NCBI RefSeq assembly: GCF_003058225.1
Contig: NZ_QBUG01000004.1
Location: 372,001-436,000, forward strand
Length of the DNA stretch: 64,000 bases
Direction of reading: 5' to 3'
Source: Promicromonospora sp. AC04
GTDB taxonomy: Bacteria; Actinomycetota; Actinomycetes; Actinomycetales; Cellulomonadaceae
In this document: one piece after another, positions 7,866 to 16,745 of the stretch
Layout of the letters: every line of letters starts with the position of its first letter
Position numbering within the stretch: position 1 is the stretch's first letter
The notes under the pieces: generated by a model
What the model was told of the DNA's origin: nothing
What the model saw: only the letters and a program-made list of their open reading frames with translations
The model's database searches: none
Translations under genes and position numbers: made by a program

Positions 7866-8840
7866 TCAAGGTGCCGCCAGGTTCGCTGCACAAAACGCCG
7901 ACGCCCGGAAGTCCCGCGGCGTGACCGCGTATGCCCGGCGGAAGGCCCGGGTGAACGTCGTCGCGTCGTCGAACCCGCAGGCGTAGGCGATGTCGGCGAC
8001 GGTCCGTGCGTCGACCGGGTCCGCCAGCCGCTCGGCCGCTGCACGCAGCCGGACCGTGCGCAGGTGCTCCCCCGGTGTGGTGCCCAGCGCCTCGAACAGG
8101 TCGTAGAGCCGACGCCGCGACACGTAGTGCCGCCGGGCGATCCCGTCGACGTCGAGCGTCGGGTCGGCCGCGTTCGCCCGCACGAAGTCGAGGACGGTCA
8201 CCCGCAGGCCGTCCGGCGTCTCGGGCAGCACGGGCGCCGTCGCGAAGGAGGAGCGGAGCATGGCGACGGCGAGGTCCCGGGCGACGCCGGGGAGGTCGGG
8301 CACCGTCAGGCCGGCGACCGGACCCTCCCGGACCGGACCGTCCCGGCCCAGGCTCGGCACCTGCCCAGCCACGAACCCGAACAGAGTCCGAGCCGCGGCC
8401 GAGCCAGGCACCGCGAGCCGGCGTCGGGCCGCGTCCAGCAGGTCGCGCGGCAGGCCGAGGGAGGATCGCGAGACCTGCACGATGAGCTGCTGCTGACCCG
8501 GCGAGGAGTAGTCGAGGTAGTAGGGCGCGTCGGTCGCGTAGACGGAGACGGACCCGCTCCGGACGGCGACACGCTGCCCGCCCGCACACACCAGCCCGGT
8601 CGCGGAGCGCTGCAGGGAGAGATGCAGGTCGTCGCTCCCGGCGTGCGCAGCGAGGCGGGAGGACCGCTCGGCACTGGTGCCGGACGTCGTCACGAGCGAC
8701 ACGGACAGCCCGGCGTCCAGGGCCGCGTGCTCCATCCGGCCGTGGAAGGCGGACTCGAACCCGAGGCAGTTCAGGGGCACGAAGCAGCTGCTGACGACGT
8801 CTTCCCACGCGTCCGCGCTCTCGACCTCGAGTACCGCCAC
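7866..8840 (-). CDS. AraC family regulator (FeaR/NphR-like)
   Basis: The 324-residue protein has an N-terminal AraC_binding_2-like sensor domain and a C-terminal pair of AraC helix-turn-helices (DGIARRHYVSRRRLYDLFE and VADIAYACGFDDATTFTRAFRRAYAVTPRDFR). It is divergent from an aldehyde dehydrogenase gene, the same arrangement as feaR/feaB, so it is likely to activate that gene in response to an aldehyde or its precursor. The GTG start at 8840 has GGAGG 6 nt upstream. A 17-bp sequence inside its last codons (7887-7903) is repeated exactly between it and the dehydrogenase gene, see the separate entries. Confidence 0.9.
   Translation of the reverse strand: MAVLEVESADAWEDVVSSCFVPLNCLGFESAFHGRMEHAALDAGLSVSLVTTSGTSAERSSRLAAHAGSDDLHLSLQRSATGLVCAGGQRVAVRSGSVSVYATDAPYYLDYSSPGQQQLIVQVSRSSLGLPRDLLDAARRRLAVPGSAAARTLFGFVAGQVPSLGRDGPVREGPVAGLTVPDLPGVARDLAVAMLRSSFATAPVLPETPDGLRVTVLDFVRANAADPTLDVDGIARRHYVSRRRLYDLFEALGTTPGEHLRTVRLRAAAERLADPVDARTVADIAYACGFDDATTFTRAFRRAYAVTPRDFRASAFCAANLAAP
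7887..7903. promoter_or_regulatory. 17-bp repeat copy 1 (candidate AraC operator)
   Basis: TGCACAAAACGCCGACG occurs here, inside the 3' end of the araC-type gene and about 120 bp upstream of the sugar ABC operon, and again at 8904-8920. Exact 17-bp identity in the same orientation before two units beside one regulator suggests a binding site. Confidence 0.45.
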
Positions 8841-8903
8841 CGTGTGCCTCCATGCACGTGCCCGCCCCGTTCCCGGGAGCGCTCTCGGTGCTGGGGATCG
8901 TAG

Positions 8904-8920
8904 TGCACAAAACGCCGACG
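8904..8920. promoter_or_regulatory. 17-bp repeat copy 2 (candidate AraC operator)
   Basis: This is the second exact copy of TGCACAAAACGCCGACG. It lies in the 139-bp divergent region between the AraC-type gene and the aldehyde dehydrogenase gene, 60 bp before the dehydrogenase start, where an AraC activator usually binds. Confidence 0.5.
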
Positions 8921-8979
8921 GCGGCAGGTGCGGGCGGTGTTAGCGTCCCGACGAGGCACCTTCACAGGGAGGCGGAACG

Positions 8980-10434
8980 ATGGCGTTCTTCGATCAGGCG
9001 GGCTGGGACGGCCGCGCATACATCGGCGGCTGGGTCACGACGGGCGGCACCGCGGAGGTGATCTCCCCCGCCACCGGCGAGCGGCTGGCCACGGTCGCCG
9101 AGGGCACGGCGGCCGACGTCGACCGGGCCGCCGTGCTGGCAGCGGAGGCGCAGCGCGACTGGGCGGGCCGCCCCGCCGAGGAGCGGGCGGCGGTCCTGCG
9201 CAAGGCGGCGGCGGTGCTGGAGACGCACCAGGACGCGTTCGTCGACTGGCTGGTCAAGGAGGCCGGGTCCGGCCAGGGCAAGGCAGCGTTCGAGCTGGGC
9301 CTGGTCACGGCCGAGCTCCACCTCGCGGCGGGCACGGCCACGATGCCGTACGGGCAGCTCCTGGCGTCCGGCCACCCCCGGCTGTCGCTGGCCCGACGCC
9401 GCCCCGTGGGAGTGGTCGGCGTCATCGCACCGTTCAACTTTCCCGGCATCCTCGCGATGCGCTCCGTCGCGCCCGCCCTCGCCCTCGGCAACGCGGTGGT
9501 GCTCAAGCCCGACCCGCGCACCTCGGTGGCCGGCGGCCTGTTCCTCGCGGCCGTGCTGGAGGAGGCGGGCGTCCCGGCGGGCGTGTTCGGCGTGGTGCCG
9601 GGCGGGGCGACGGCGGGCGCGGCGCTGGTCGAGCATCCGCGGGTCCCCGTCATCTCGTTCACGGGCTCCACCGCGGCCGGCCGCGTGATCGGCGCGACGG
9701 CCGGGCGCCTGCTCAAGCGGGCGCACCTGGAGCTCGGCGGTAACAACGCGCTCGTCGTGCTGCCCGACGTCGACGTGGCCGCCGCCGCTTCCGCCGGCGC
9801 CTGGGGGTCATTCCTGCACCAGGGCCAGATCTGCATGACCACCGGGCGGCACCTGGTGCACGAGGACGTCTACGACGAGTACGTGGGGCTGCTGGCCGAG
9901 AAGGCGGCGGCGATCCCGGTGGGCGACCCCGCGACGGGCTGCCCGCTCGGCCCGCTCATCGACGCGAACCAGCGCGACAAGGTGCACGGGATTGTCACGG
10001 ACACCGTGGCGGCCGGCGCGACGCTCGAGGCCGGCGGCACGTTCGACGGCCTGTTCTACCGGCCAACGGTGCTGTCGGGCGTCCGGCCGGAGCACCGCGC
10101 GTTCGCGGAGGAGATCTTCGGGCCGGTGGCCCCGGTACTGCGGTTCGGCGACGTCTCCGATGCGATCGACCTGGTCAACGCCACCGAGTACGGCCTGTCG
10201 GTGGCGGTCCTCAGCGGCGACACGTTCGGGGCGTTCGAGCTGGGTGACCGCATCGACAGCGGCGTCCTGCACATCAACGACCAGACCGTGGACGACGAGG
10301 CGCCCGCCCCGTTCGGCGGCACCGGCGCGTCCGGGACAGGCGCCCGGTTCGGCGGCCACGAGGCCAATATCGAGGCGTTCACGGAGACCCAGTGGGTCAC
10401 CGTGCAGTCCCGGATCCAGCGCTATCCGTTCTGA
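8980..10434 (+). CDS. Aldehyde dehydrogenase (benzaldehyde/phenylacetaldehyde-type)
   Basis: The 484-residue enzyme belongs to the NAD(P)-dependent aldehyde dehydrogenase superfamily. The catalytic cysteine C285 (GQICMTT) and general base E251 (LELGGNN) are present, together with the cofactor-loop motif FTGSTAAGR and PFNFP. The sequence looks closest to benzaldehyde/vanillin dehydrogenases, and divergence from a FeaR-like AraC gene supports an aromatic or similar aldehyde substrate. GGAGG lies 7 nt before the ATG. It would oxidise the aldehyde to the acid in the cytoplasm. Confidence 0.9.
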   Translation: MAFFDQAGWDGRAYIGGWVTTGGTAEVISPATGERLATVAEGTAADVDRAAVLAAEAQRDWAGRPAEERAAVLRKAAAVLETHQDAFVDWLVKEAGSGQGKAAFELGLVTAELHLAAGTATMPYGQLLASGHPRLSLARRRPVGVVGVIAPFNFPGILAMRSVAPALALGNAVVLKPDPRTSVAGGLFLAAVLEEAGVPAGVFGVVPGGATAGAALVEHPRVPVISFTGSTAAGRVIGATAGRLLKRAHLELGGNNALVVLPDVDVAAAASAGAWGSFLHQGQICMTTGRHLVHEDVYDEYVGLLAEKAAAIPVGDPATGCPLGPLIDANQRDKVHGIVTDTVAAGATLEAGGTFDGLFYRPTVLSGVRPEHRAFAEEIFGPVAPVLRFGDVSDAIDLVNATEYGLSVAVLSGDTFGAFELGDRIDSGVLHINDQTVDDEAPAPFGGTGASGTGARFGGHEANIEAFTETQWVTVQSRIQRYPF

Positions 10435-10756
10435 AGATGCCCCGCTTCCCGCGCCCGCGACGGCAGGATTAGCATTCCGGCAAAAGTTAGGAAACCTGCG
10501 TTAACAGGACATAAGGGATATCCACTCGGTGGGACTACGTAGTGGAGGGCGACCAACCGCGCGTGGTTGTTTCGGCGCAAAACCTTTGGCGCCGAAACAA
10601 CCTCTTGCGGTATCAGGTACATCGTTGGTCCGTGCCAGGGCAGGGTCCCAGGCGTTGCGCCATATCGCAGCAAAAGTCGCAGGCCCAGGTTGATGCGGGT
10701 GAAACGTGAGACGGTCATACTTGCGAGCACCGTGAACGAATCCGGGAGGCTCGACG
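10435..10756. other. 322-bp intergenic region before the LuxR gene
   Basis: This gap holds no convincing gene. It contains the motif at 10483-10504 related to the chitinase upstream region, a 10-bp palindrome ACTACGTAGT near 10533-10542, and a perfect 14-bp hairpin (separate entry). The last 80 bp presumably carry the LuxR gene promoter; GGGAGG at about 10745 is its ribosome site. Confidence 0.5.
10565..10602. terminator. Hairpin between aldehyde dehydrogenase and LuxR genes
   Basis: Arms GGTTGTTTCGGCGC (10565-10578) and its exact complement (10589-10602) flank a 10-nt AT-rich centre that can add three more A-T pairs. It is 130 bp after the dehydrogenase stop and may end that transcript or structure the LuxR leader. 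Confidence 0.5.
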
Positions 10757-13006
10757 ATGACCGCGCTGCCGCAGCAAGTCGTTTTTCCGCTCTCCCTCGG
10801 TGACCGCACCGTGGCGCCCAACGTCGCGTGCGAGCTCACGCGAGTGGTGGGTGACGAACCTGGATGTGTGGACCAGACAGCCCGGATGCTCGACGACGAG
10901 CATCTGGTCGGGACGGCGCTGATGCCGGACCCGCTGCCTGCCGCACGTGCGGTCCGAGAGGCCGTAGGCCCGCTCGGCCTCGACGACGACGCGCGCCGCG
11001 TGCTGCTCGTCGCCGCCGTCGCCGTGGTGGACCGCACCGAAGTACTGCTCGCCGCGTCGGGCACAGACATCGACACCCTCATGGCCGGCCCCGCCGGCCG
11101 CCACCTGCACCTGGTTGGCGGCCGGTTCCGGTTCCACCATCCGCGCATCCGCTCAGTGGTGCACGACGACGCCGACCTCGCCTCCCGCACCGCCGCCCAC
11201 GTCGCGCTGGCGGAGGTGCACCGCAAGGCCGACGAGCCGCTCGTCGCCATGTGGCACACGGCCCTGAGCACGCTCGCGGGTGATCCCCTGCTCGCCGACG
11301 GCCTGGTCGAGCTCGCCGAGCAGCACCTCACCCGCGGCGACGTCCACCGCGCGCACGAGGTCGCCCGCGAGGCAGCGAGCCACGGCACGGACAGGGTGCG
11401 GGCGCGCGCCTTTGCGGTGGCCGGCCGGGCATCGCTGTGGGCAGGGCACGTCCACGACGCCGTCGTGTACCTCCGCCGGGCCACCAATCCCTCCGTCAGC
11501 GGCTCGTCCGCCGTCGGCGTGCCCGACGCCGCCCGCTCGCTCGGCATCGCGCTGTCCCTCCTGGACGGCCGGCCCGACGCCGTCGTCCCCGAGGACGCCA
11601 CGGGACCCGACCGCGCGGCGATCGCCGCCGCCCGCAAGACGATGCGATTGCTCGACGGCGCACCCGGCGAGGCGGCCACCATCCTGTCCGACGTCGCGGA
11701 CCTGGCCCCCGCGCGCACCGCCGGCTGGTGGTTCGACGGCCCGGACGAGGCGATGACCCCGCTCGCGGAGGCGCACCTGCGGGTGGCGCAGTCGTACCTG
11801 GCGCTGCGCCTCGGCAACATCACCGAGGCGGCCTCGGTGCTCGACGACGCCGTCGAACGCCTCCCCGTGGCCCTCGCCTTCGGCGGGCTCGGGATAGCGC
11901 TCGCGCGCCGGCTCGACCTGGTCCGGGACGGGCACCTGAGCCGGCCGACCGTTGCTCTCGAGGCGTCGGTGCCCGGGCAGGTCGCGCCGGTGGTGCGTGC
12001 GGCCACGCTCGGCGACCGCGCCCAGACCGCCGTGTTCGACGGCCGCTGGGTCGAGGCCGCGACCCTGCTCGGGCTCGCGGCCGAGCGCGGCGGCGACGAG
12101 CTGCGCCGCCTCTGGCTGCCCACGCCCGACCCGGTGGAGCTGCTGGTGCTCGCCGGCCAGGACCGGGCGGCCCGCCGCTCGCACGAACGCCTGCGGCTCC
12201 GCGTGCTGCCGTCCGTGGGCTCGGACGCGAGCGGCTACTCGGGCGGGCCCGGCGGGTCCGGGGGCGGGCAGTCCGGGCTGTCCGGGAGCGGGCACGCCGG
12301 GACCGGCGTGCCCGGGGGCTCCGCCAGCTCCGGCGGCGCGGGTTTCTCCGGCGGGCCGATACGACGCCGCCGGCTCGACCTGGCCCGTGCCGAGCTCGCC
12401 CTCGCCGACGCCTCCGGGGTGAACAGGGCCCGCGAGCGGGCCGTCGAGGCGTCGCTCCGCGTGGGCTCGACGTTCGAGCGTGGCCTCACGGAGCTGGTCG
12501 CCGCCCGTTCCTTCGCCCGGCTGGGCCTGCCCGGCGACGCCGCCGCGCACCTGCTCGGCGCCCACGAGCTGTTCGAGGAGTCCGGCGCGAGGGCCTGGGA
12601 GCACATCGCCGAGCAGGCGCTGAAGACGCCGGGCTTCGTGCGCGAGCCCGCGGGCCGCGGCGCGGCGGGCTCGGCCGGCGAGACCGCCGGTCGCGCTGCC
12701 GACACCGCCGGCCGGGCCGCCGACGCCGCTGGCCGAGCCCGTCCGAGCCCGACCGAGGCACCGGGCGAGCCGTCAGGAGCGGCGGTCGTCGACGCCGGGG
12801 AGGAGCTGTGCGGGCAGTGGACCGACCTGCTCACCGAACGGGAGCTCGACGTCGCGCGGCTCGTGGTGCAGGGCCGGACGAACCGGCAGGTCGCCGCGAG
12901 CCTCTACGTCTCGGTCCGCACCGTGGAGGTGCACCTGGGGCGGGTCTTCCGCAAGCTCGGGGTGCGCTCCCGCACCGAGCTCGCGGTGCTGGCGCTCCGG
13001 GGTTGA
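10757..13006 (+). CDS. Large LuxR family regulator without a recognisable P-loop
   Basis: The 749-residue protein ends in a LuxR/FixJ helix-turn-helix (LTERELDVARLVVQGRTNRQVAASLYVSVRTVEVHLGRVF, about residues 690-748). The middle is helical, TPR-like Ala/Leu/Arg-rich sequence as in LAL/MalT regulators, but the N-terminus begins where the AAA module of those proteins would already be ending and shows no Walker A. Two low-complexity segments interrupt it: a Gly/Ser-rich stretch at about 495-535 and Ala/Gly/Arg repeats at about 635-665. It should be a DNA-binding regulator of unknown signal. GGGAGG lies 7 nt before the ATG. Confidence 0.8.
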   Translation: MTALPQQVVFPLSLGDRTVAPNVACELTRVVGDEPGCVDQTARMLDDEHLVGTALMPDPLPAARAVREAVGPLGLDDDARRVLLVAAVAVVDRTEVLLAASGTDIDTLMAGPAGRHLHLVGGRFRFHHPRIRSVVHDDADLASRTAAHVALAEVHRKADEPLVAMWHTALSTLAGDPLLADGLVELAEQHLTRGDVHRAHEVAREAASHGTDRVRARAFAVAGRASLWAGHVHDAVVYLRRATNPSVSGSSAVGVPDAARSLGIALSLLDGRPDAVVPEDATGPDRAAIAAARKTMRLLDGAPGEAATILSDVADLAPARTAGWWFDGPDEAMTPLAEAHLRVAQSYLALRLGNITEAASVLDDAVERLPVALAFGGLGIALARRLDLVRDGHLSRPTVALEASVPGQVAPVVRAATLGDRAQTAVFDGRWVEAATLLGLAAERGGDELRRLWLPTPDPVELLVLAGQDRAARRSHERLRLRVLPSVGSDASGYSGGPGGSGGGQSGLSGSGHAGTGVPGGSASSGGAGFSGGPIRRRRLDLARAELALADASGVNRARERAVEASLRVGSTFERGLTELVAARSFARLGLPGDAAAHLLGAHELFEESGARAWEHIAEQALKTPGFVREPAGRGAAGSAGETAGRAADTAGRAADAAGRARPSPTEAPGEPSGAAVVDAGEELCGQWTDLLTERELDVARLVVQGRTNRQVAASLYVSVRTVEVHLGRVFRKLGVRSRTELAVLALRG

Positions 13007-13037
13007 GCCGCTGGCCGGCGCCGGTCCGGCGCCGGCC

Positions 13038-13463
13038 TCACGCCTCCAGGAGGATCGTCACCGGGCCGTCGTTGACCAGCTCGACCTGCATGTCGGCGCC
13101 GAACCGCCCGGTCTCGACCGTCAGGCCGCGCTCCCGCAGCGCGGCGACGACGGCGTCCACGAGAGGTTCGGCGACCGGCCCGGGCGCCGCCTGGTTCCAC
13201 GTCGGGCGGCGCCCCTTGCGGGCGTCGCCGTAGAGCGTGAACTGGCTGACGACGAGCACCGGCGCGCCGACGTCGGCCACCGACTTCTCGTCGTGCAGGA
13301 TCCGCAGGTCGGCGATCTTGCGGGCGATGGTCTCGACCTGGGCGGGCCCGTCGTCGTGCGTGACGCCGACCAGCGCCAGGACGCCGGGCTTGTCGATGGC
13401 GCCCACCACCTCGCCGTCGACCACCACCGACGCGCGGGTGACGCGCTGGAGCACCGCCCTCAT
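13038..13463 (-). CDS. dtd: D-aminoacyl-tRNA deacylase
   Basis: The 141-residue product has the family hallmarks MRAVLQRV at the N-terminus, SQFTLYGD in the active site and the Gly-cis-Pro motif NDGPVT near the C-terminus. It hydrolyses D-aminoacyl-tRNAs and mischarged Gly-tRNA(Ala) in the cytoplasm. Its ATG overlaps the stop of the upstream asparaginase gene by 4 nt (ATGA), so the two are coupled. Length is normal for the family. Confidence 0.95.
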   Translation of the reverse strand: MRAVLQRVTRASVVVDGEVVGAIDKPGVLALVGVTHDDGPAQVETIARKIADLRILHDEKSVADVGAPVLVVSQFTLYGDARKGRRPTWNQAAPGPVAEPLVDAVVAALRERGLTVETGRFGADMQVELVNDGPVTILLEA

Positions 13464-14554
13464 CGGCGGCCGTCGCTGTACGCGTCGGCGAAGACGGCCC
13501 GGACCTCCCCGACCGGCCGGCCGCCGCCGAGCACCGGCACGCGGCCCAGCCCGTCCAGCCCGCCCGGGTACACGCCCGGCAGTCCGGCCGCGCCCGCGGC
13601 GCGCAGGGCGGCGGCGAGGATCGCCGGACGGGACCGGGCGGAGCCGTCGAGCACCTTGAAGGCGAGCGCGGAGCCGTCGGGCAGGCCGGCGGCGTAGACG
13701 CCCTCGGCGCCGTCCTTCGCGACCAGGCCGGGCACGGCCTGCATCGCGAGCGTGACGTCGCGGTCGGTGCCGCCCACCATGTCGGGGTGCGCCGAGACCG
13801 CGCGGCCGACGCGTGCCTCGTGCGAGCGGACGTCGACCGTCGGCGCGGCCCCCAGGATCGAGAACGCGCGCGCCAGGCCGAGCAGCGTCGTGGAGAACAG
13901 GGGCGCGCCGCAGCCGTCGACGGTGGTGTGCATGACCACCTCGGCGTCGCCCGTCAGCTCCAGGATCGTGTTGCGGATCGCCCGCTGCAGCGGGTGCTCG
14001 GACGACAGGTACGTCTCGATGTCCCAGCCCTGCGTGAGGCAGGTCGCGAGCATCGCCGCGTGCTTGCCCGAGCAGTTCTGCGCGAGCGATGCCGGACCCG
14101 GCCCGCCGTCGTGCGGCGCCATGTGCCACTCGAGCGCGGCCTGCGGGTACAGCGGCAGGTCGGGCGTGTTCCGCAGCGCGCCGGAGCCCAGGCCGACGGA
14201 GCCGAGGATCTGCAGCACACCCTCCAGGTGGAACTGCTCGCCGTTGTGGCTCGCAGCGGCCAGCGCCAGGAGGCGGTCCGGCAGCTCCAGGCCGGCCCGC
14301 AGCATCGCGACCAGCTGCACCGGCTTGAGGGACGACCGCGGCCAGATCGGGGTGGTGGGGTTGCCGACCTGGACCACGGGCCGGCCGGACGGGTCGAGCA
14401 CCACGAGGTGTCCCAGGTGCACCGACTCCACGAGGTCGCCGCGGATCACCTCGGCCAGCGGCGCGGCGTCGTCGAGCACGGCGCCCGACGACGGCCGGCC
14501 GGTCCGGGCGATCGGCGAGGCCGTCCGTGCGGGCGCCTGGTGCGCTGTCACCAT
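13460..14554 (-). CDS. Asparaginase (asparaginase II family, PF06089 type)
   Basis: The 364-residue protein matches the bacterial asparaginase II family of thermolabile, Rhizobium-like enzymes, with conserved blocks [32 protein letters not shown] and AHPDMVGG. It should deaminate L-asparagine to aspartate and ammonia. It overlaps dtd by 4 nt downstream and the DUF2516 gene by 7 nt upstream, forming a three-gene minus-strand operon. The first 30 residues before the conserved region are weakly conserved, so a later start is possible. Confidence 0.88.
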   Translation of the reverse strand: MVTAHQAPARTASPIARTGRPSSGAVLDDAAPLAEVIRGDLVESVHLGHLVVLDPSGRPVVQVGNPTTPIWPRSSLKPVQLVAMLRAGLELPDRLLALAAASHNGEQFHLEGVLQILGSVGLGSGALRNTPDLPLYPQAALEWHMAPHDGGPGPASLAQNCSGKHAAMLATCLTQGWDIETYLSSEHPLQRAIRNTILELTGDAEVVMHTTVDGCGAPLFSTTLLGLARAFSILGAAPTVDVRSHEARVGRAVSAHPDMVGGTDRDVTLAMQAVPGLVAKDGAEGVYAAGLPDGSALAFKVLDGSARSRPAILAAALRAAGAAGLPGVYPGGLDGLGRVPVLGGGRPVGEVRAVFADAYSDGRR

Positions 14555-14874
14555 CCGCCCTGGGGGCCGCGCGGCTTGTTGCCCGTGCCGTACGGCTGGA
14601 GGCGGGGGCGCACGTCGGCCCAGTAGACGATGGCCGGGGCCACCGCGATCACGTTGAGGAAGGAGCCCGCCGTGATGTAGCTCGGCGGCAGCCCCAGCAG
14701 GCCGAAGACGGCAGCGGCACCGAGGATCGCAAGCCAGATCGGCTTCGAGAGCTTGCCCTCGGTCTTGTAGGCGTGGGCAGGACGACGGATCGCGTCGACC
14801 AGGGCGATGACCTGGACCGCGAAGACGATGACGCCCAGCACGATGAAGACGAACTGTTGGAGAGCTCCGAACAC
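14548..14874 (-). CDS. DUF2516 family membrane protein
   Basis: The 108-residue product has three hydrophobic segments (about 8-27, 47-64 and 70-88) and the actinobacterial DUF2516 pattern around [13 protein letters not shown]. Its function is unknown. It begins at GTG and its end overlaps the asparaginase start by 7 nt, which argues for cotranslation with that gene. The family is restricted to actinobacteria. Confidence 0.85.
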   Translation of the reverse strand: MFGALQQFVFIVLGVIVFAVQVIALVDAIRRPAHAYKTEGKLSKPIWLAILGAAAVFGLLGLPPSYITAGSFLNVIAVAPAIVYWADVRPRLQPYGTGNKPRGPQGGW

Positions 14875-14960
14875 GGGACGAGCCTACGGCAACCCGGGCT
14901 GCGGATCGCCTGGTCCGACGACGGCGGAGCGGAGCACGGCCCGCTCCGCCGCCAGATGCC

Positions 14961-15740
14961 TCAGGCGGACGCCCGGTAGGCCCGGAAGGCGCCGGTCGCC
15001 AGCCACGTCATGACCAGCACCGCCGCGGCGAGCAGGCCGAGCCTGCTGCCCACCAGGCCCCAGTCGGCGGAGCCGGTGAGCGCCTCCCGACCGGCCACGA
15101 CCGCCCAGTCGAACGGGTTGAACCGGGCGGCGTCGGCCACCCAGCCCGCGGACAGCCGCGTGTCCATCACCGCCGACGACAGGAACATCAGGGGCAGCAC
15201 GATGAGCTGCGACAGCCCGATCAGCGCCTCCTGCGACCGCGCCAGCAGCGCGAACGCGTTGGACATCGCGGCGAACAGGCAGGTGAGCAGCACCACCGCG
15301 GCGAACAGCACGGCGATACCGAGCGGGCCGCCGTCGAACCGCGCGCCGCCCAGCCAGGCCACGGCCAGAACGACCAGGCCCTGCACGACGGCGATCACGG
15401 CGTACCAGGCCATGGTCGAGACGAGCATGGCCGCGCGGCTGGCCGGCGAGGCGAGCAGCCGGTCCATCACGCCGCGGTCCATGTCCTGGACGAAGGACGT
15501 GCCGGCCCACGCGGCGCCGAACATCGCCGTCATCATCACCACGCCCGGCGCGATGAACTCCAGGTACGAGTCGCCCGGCGCGGCGAACCCGGGGATCTCG
15601 ACCACGCTGCGGAACAGCTGCCCGAACAGCAGCAGCCAGATCATGGGCTGGACCAGGTTCATCACCGCGAACACGGGGATCCGTACGGTCCCCCGGTAGG
15701 CCCGGGCGGTCAGCAGCCCGGCGTGCACGACGGCGCTCAT
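14961..15740 (-). CDS. ABC-2 type exporter permease (DrrB-like)
   Basis: The 259-residue protein has six predicted membrane helices and the ABC-2 pattern with FVQDMDRGVMDRLLASP, as in the daunorubicin-resistance permease DrrB. It pairs with the ATPase whose gene overlaps its start by 4 nt (ATGA). Together they should export a drug or lipid-like compound; the substrate cannot be named. It is the last gene of its unit, 87 bp before the DUF2516 gene start. Confidence 0.9.
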   Translation of the reverse strand: MSAVVHAGLLTARAYRGTVRIPVFAVMNLVQPMIWLLLFGQLFRSVVEIPGFAAPGDSYLEFIAPGVVMMTAMFGAAWAGTSFVQDMDRGVMDRLLASPASRAAMLVSTMAWYAVIAVVQGLVVLAVAWLGGARFDGGPLGIAVLFAAVVLLTCLFAAMSNAFALLARSQEALIGLSQLIVLPLMFLSSAVMDTRLSAGWVADAARFNPFDWAVVAGREALTGSADWGLVGSRLGLLAAAVLVMTWLATGAFRAYRASA

Positions 15741-16561
15741 GCCGCACCCCTCTCGTCGAACACCCGGCCGGTGTGGTGCAGGTACACGTCGTCCAGGCTC
15801 GGCCGGGCAGCACCGTCGCTCTGGAGCCGGTCCTTGAGCTCGTCGGGCGTGCCGCTGACGACCACGCGGCCCTGGTCGACGATGACCACCTGGTCGGCGA
15901 GCCGGTCGGCCTCGTCCAGGTAGTGGGTGGTGAGCAGCACGGTCATGCGCTCACCCCGCGCCATCGTCTCGATCTCGGCCCAGAGGTCGGCGCGCGCCTC
16001 GGGGTCCAGGCCCGTGGTGGGCTCGTCCAGGAACAGCACCTGCGGCCGGTGGACCAGCCCGATCGCGACGTCCAGCTTGCGCGCCATGCCGCCCGAGTAG
16101 GTGCGGACCAGCCGCCCGGCGGCCTCGGTGAGCCCGAACCGCTCGAGGAGCTCGGCGGCCCGGGCCCGAGCCGCGCGGCGGGACAGGCCCTGGATCCGCC
16201 CGGCCAGCACCAGGTTCTCGTGCCCGGTGTCCATCGGGTCGCAGACCGGCTTCTGGGCCACGTACCCGATGGCCCGGCGCACGACGGCAGGGTCGCGGAC
16301 GACGTCGTGCCCCGCGACGCGCGCCGTGCCGGCGTCGGGCGCGGACAGCGTGGCCAGGATCTTGACGGTGGTGGACTTCCCGGCCCCGTTGGGGCCGAGC
16401 AGGCCCAGGACGGTACCGGGCTCGACACGGAGGTCGAGGCCGTCGAGCGCGCGGACCACGCGGCCGCGCGAGCGGTAGGTCTTGGTCAGGCCGGCGACCT
16501 CGATCGCCGGTCCCGTCCCTGGTTCGGCGGCCGTGGCCGCCTGTGTTCGTACGGTGGACAT
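15737..16561 (-). CDS. ABC exporter ATPase (DrrA-like)
   Basis: The 274-residue protein has a single nucleotide-binding domain with Walker A GPNGAGKST, signature YSGGMARKLDVA, Walker B LFLDEPTTGLD and the DrrA-type C-terminal extension ending in DDVYLHHTG. It energises the DrrB-like permease encoded downstream. I chose ATG 16561 because GAGGGAGA lies just upstream; a GTG at 16627 would add 22 poorly conserved residues. Confidence 0.92.
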   Translation of the reverse strand: MSTVRTQAATAAEPGTGPAIEVAGLTKTYRSRGRVVRALDGLDLRVEPGTVLGLLGPNGAGKSTTVKILATLSAPDAGTARVAGHDVVRDPAVVRRAIGYVAQKPVCDPMDTGHENLVLAGRIQGLSRRAARARAAELLERFGLTEAAGRLVRTYSGGMARKLDVAIGLVHRPQVLFLDEPTTGLDPEARADLWAEIETMARGERMTVLLTTHYLDEADRLADQVVIVDQGRVVVSGTPDELKDRLQSDGAARPSLDDVYLHHTGRVFDERGAA

Positions 16562-16648
16562 GCTTCTCCCTCGGTGGGGAGCCCCGCGCGCACCCGTAGG
16601 CTGGGAGTGCGTCTCGCGTCCGGTCACGCACCGGGCTCGGATTGCGGT

Positions 16649-16674
16649 CCCCGGGCGATGGCAGTCGCCCGGGG
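16649..16674. terminator. GC hairpin upstream of the DrrA-like gene
   Basis: Arms CCCCGGGCGA and TCGCCCGGGG enclose six bases. It sits between the end of the PadR-linked operon (16746) and the DrrA-like gene start, so it may end the former. On the plus strand it is followed by T-rich sequence, on the minus strand it is not. Confidence 0.4.
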
Positions 16675-16745
16675 GCCTTTCCTTTGTCTGCTTCTCTTCT
16701 GCTTCCTTCTGCCCGACGGCGGTGGCAGCCGGCGTCGGGACGATC

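Noticed and set aside
11437-13233. 598-residue plus-strand frame
   Set aside because: It is an out-of-frame shadow of the LuxR gene with Arg-rich composition.
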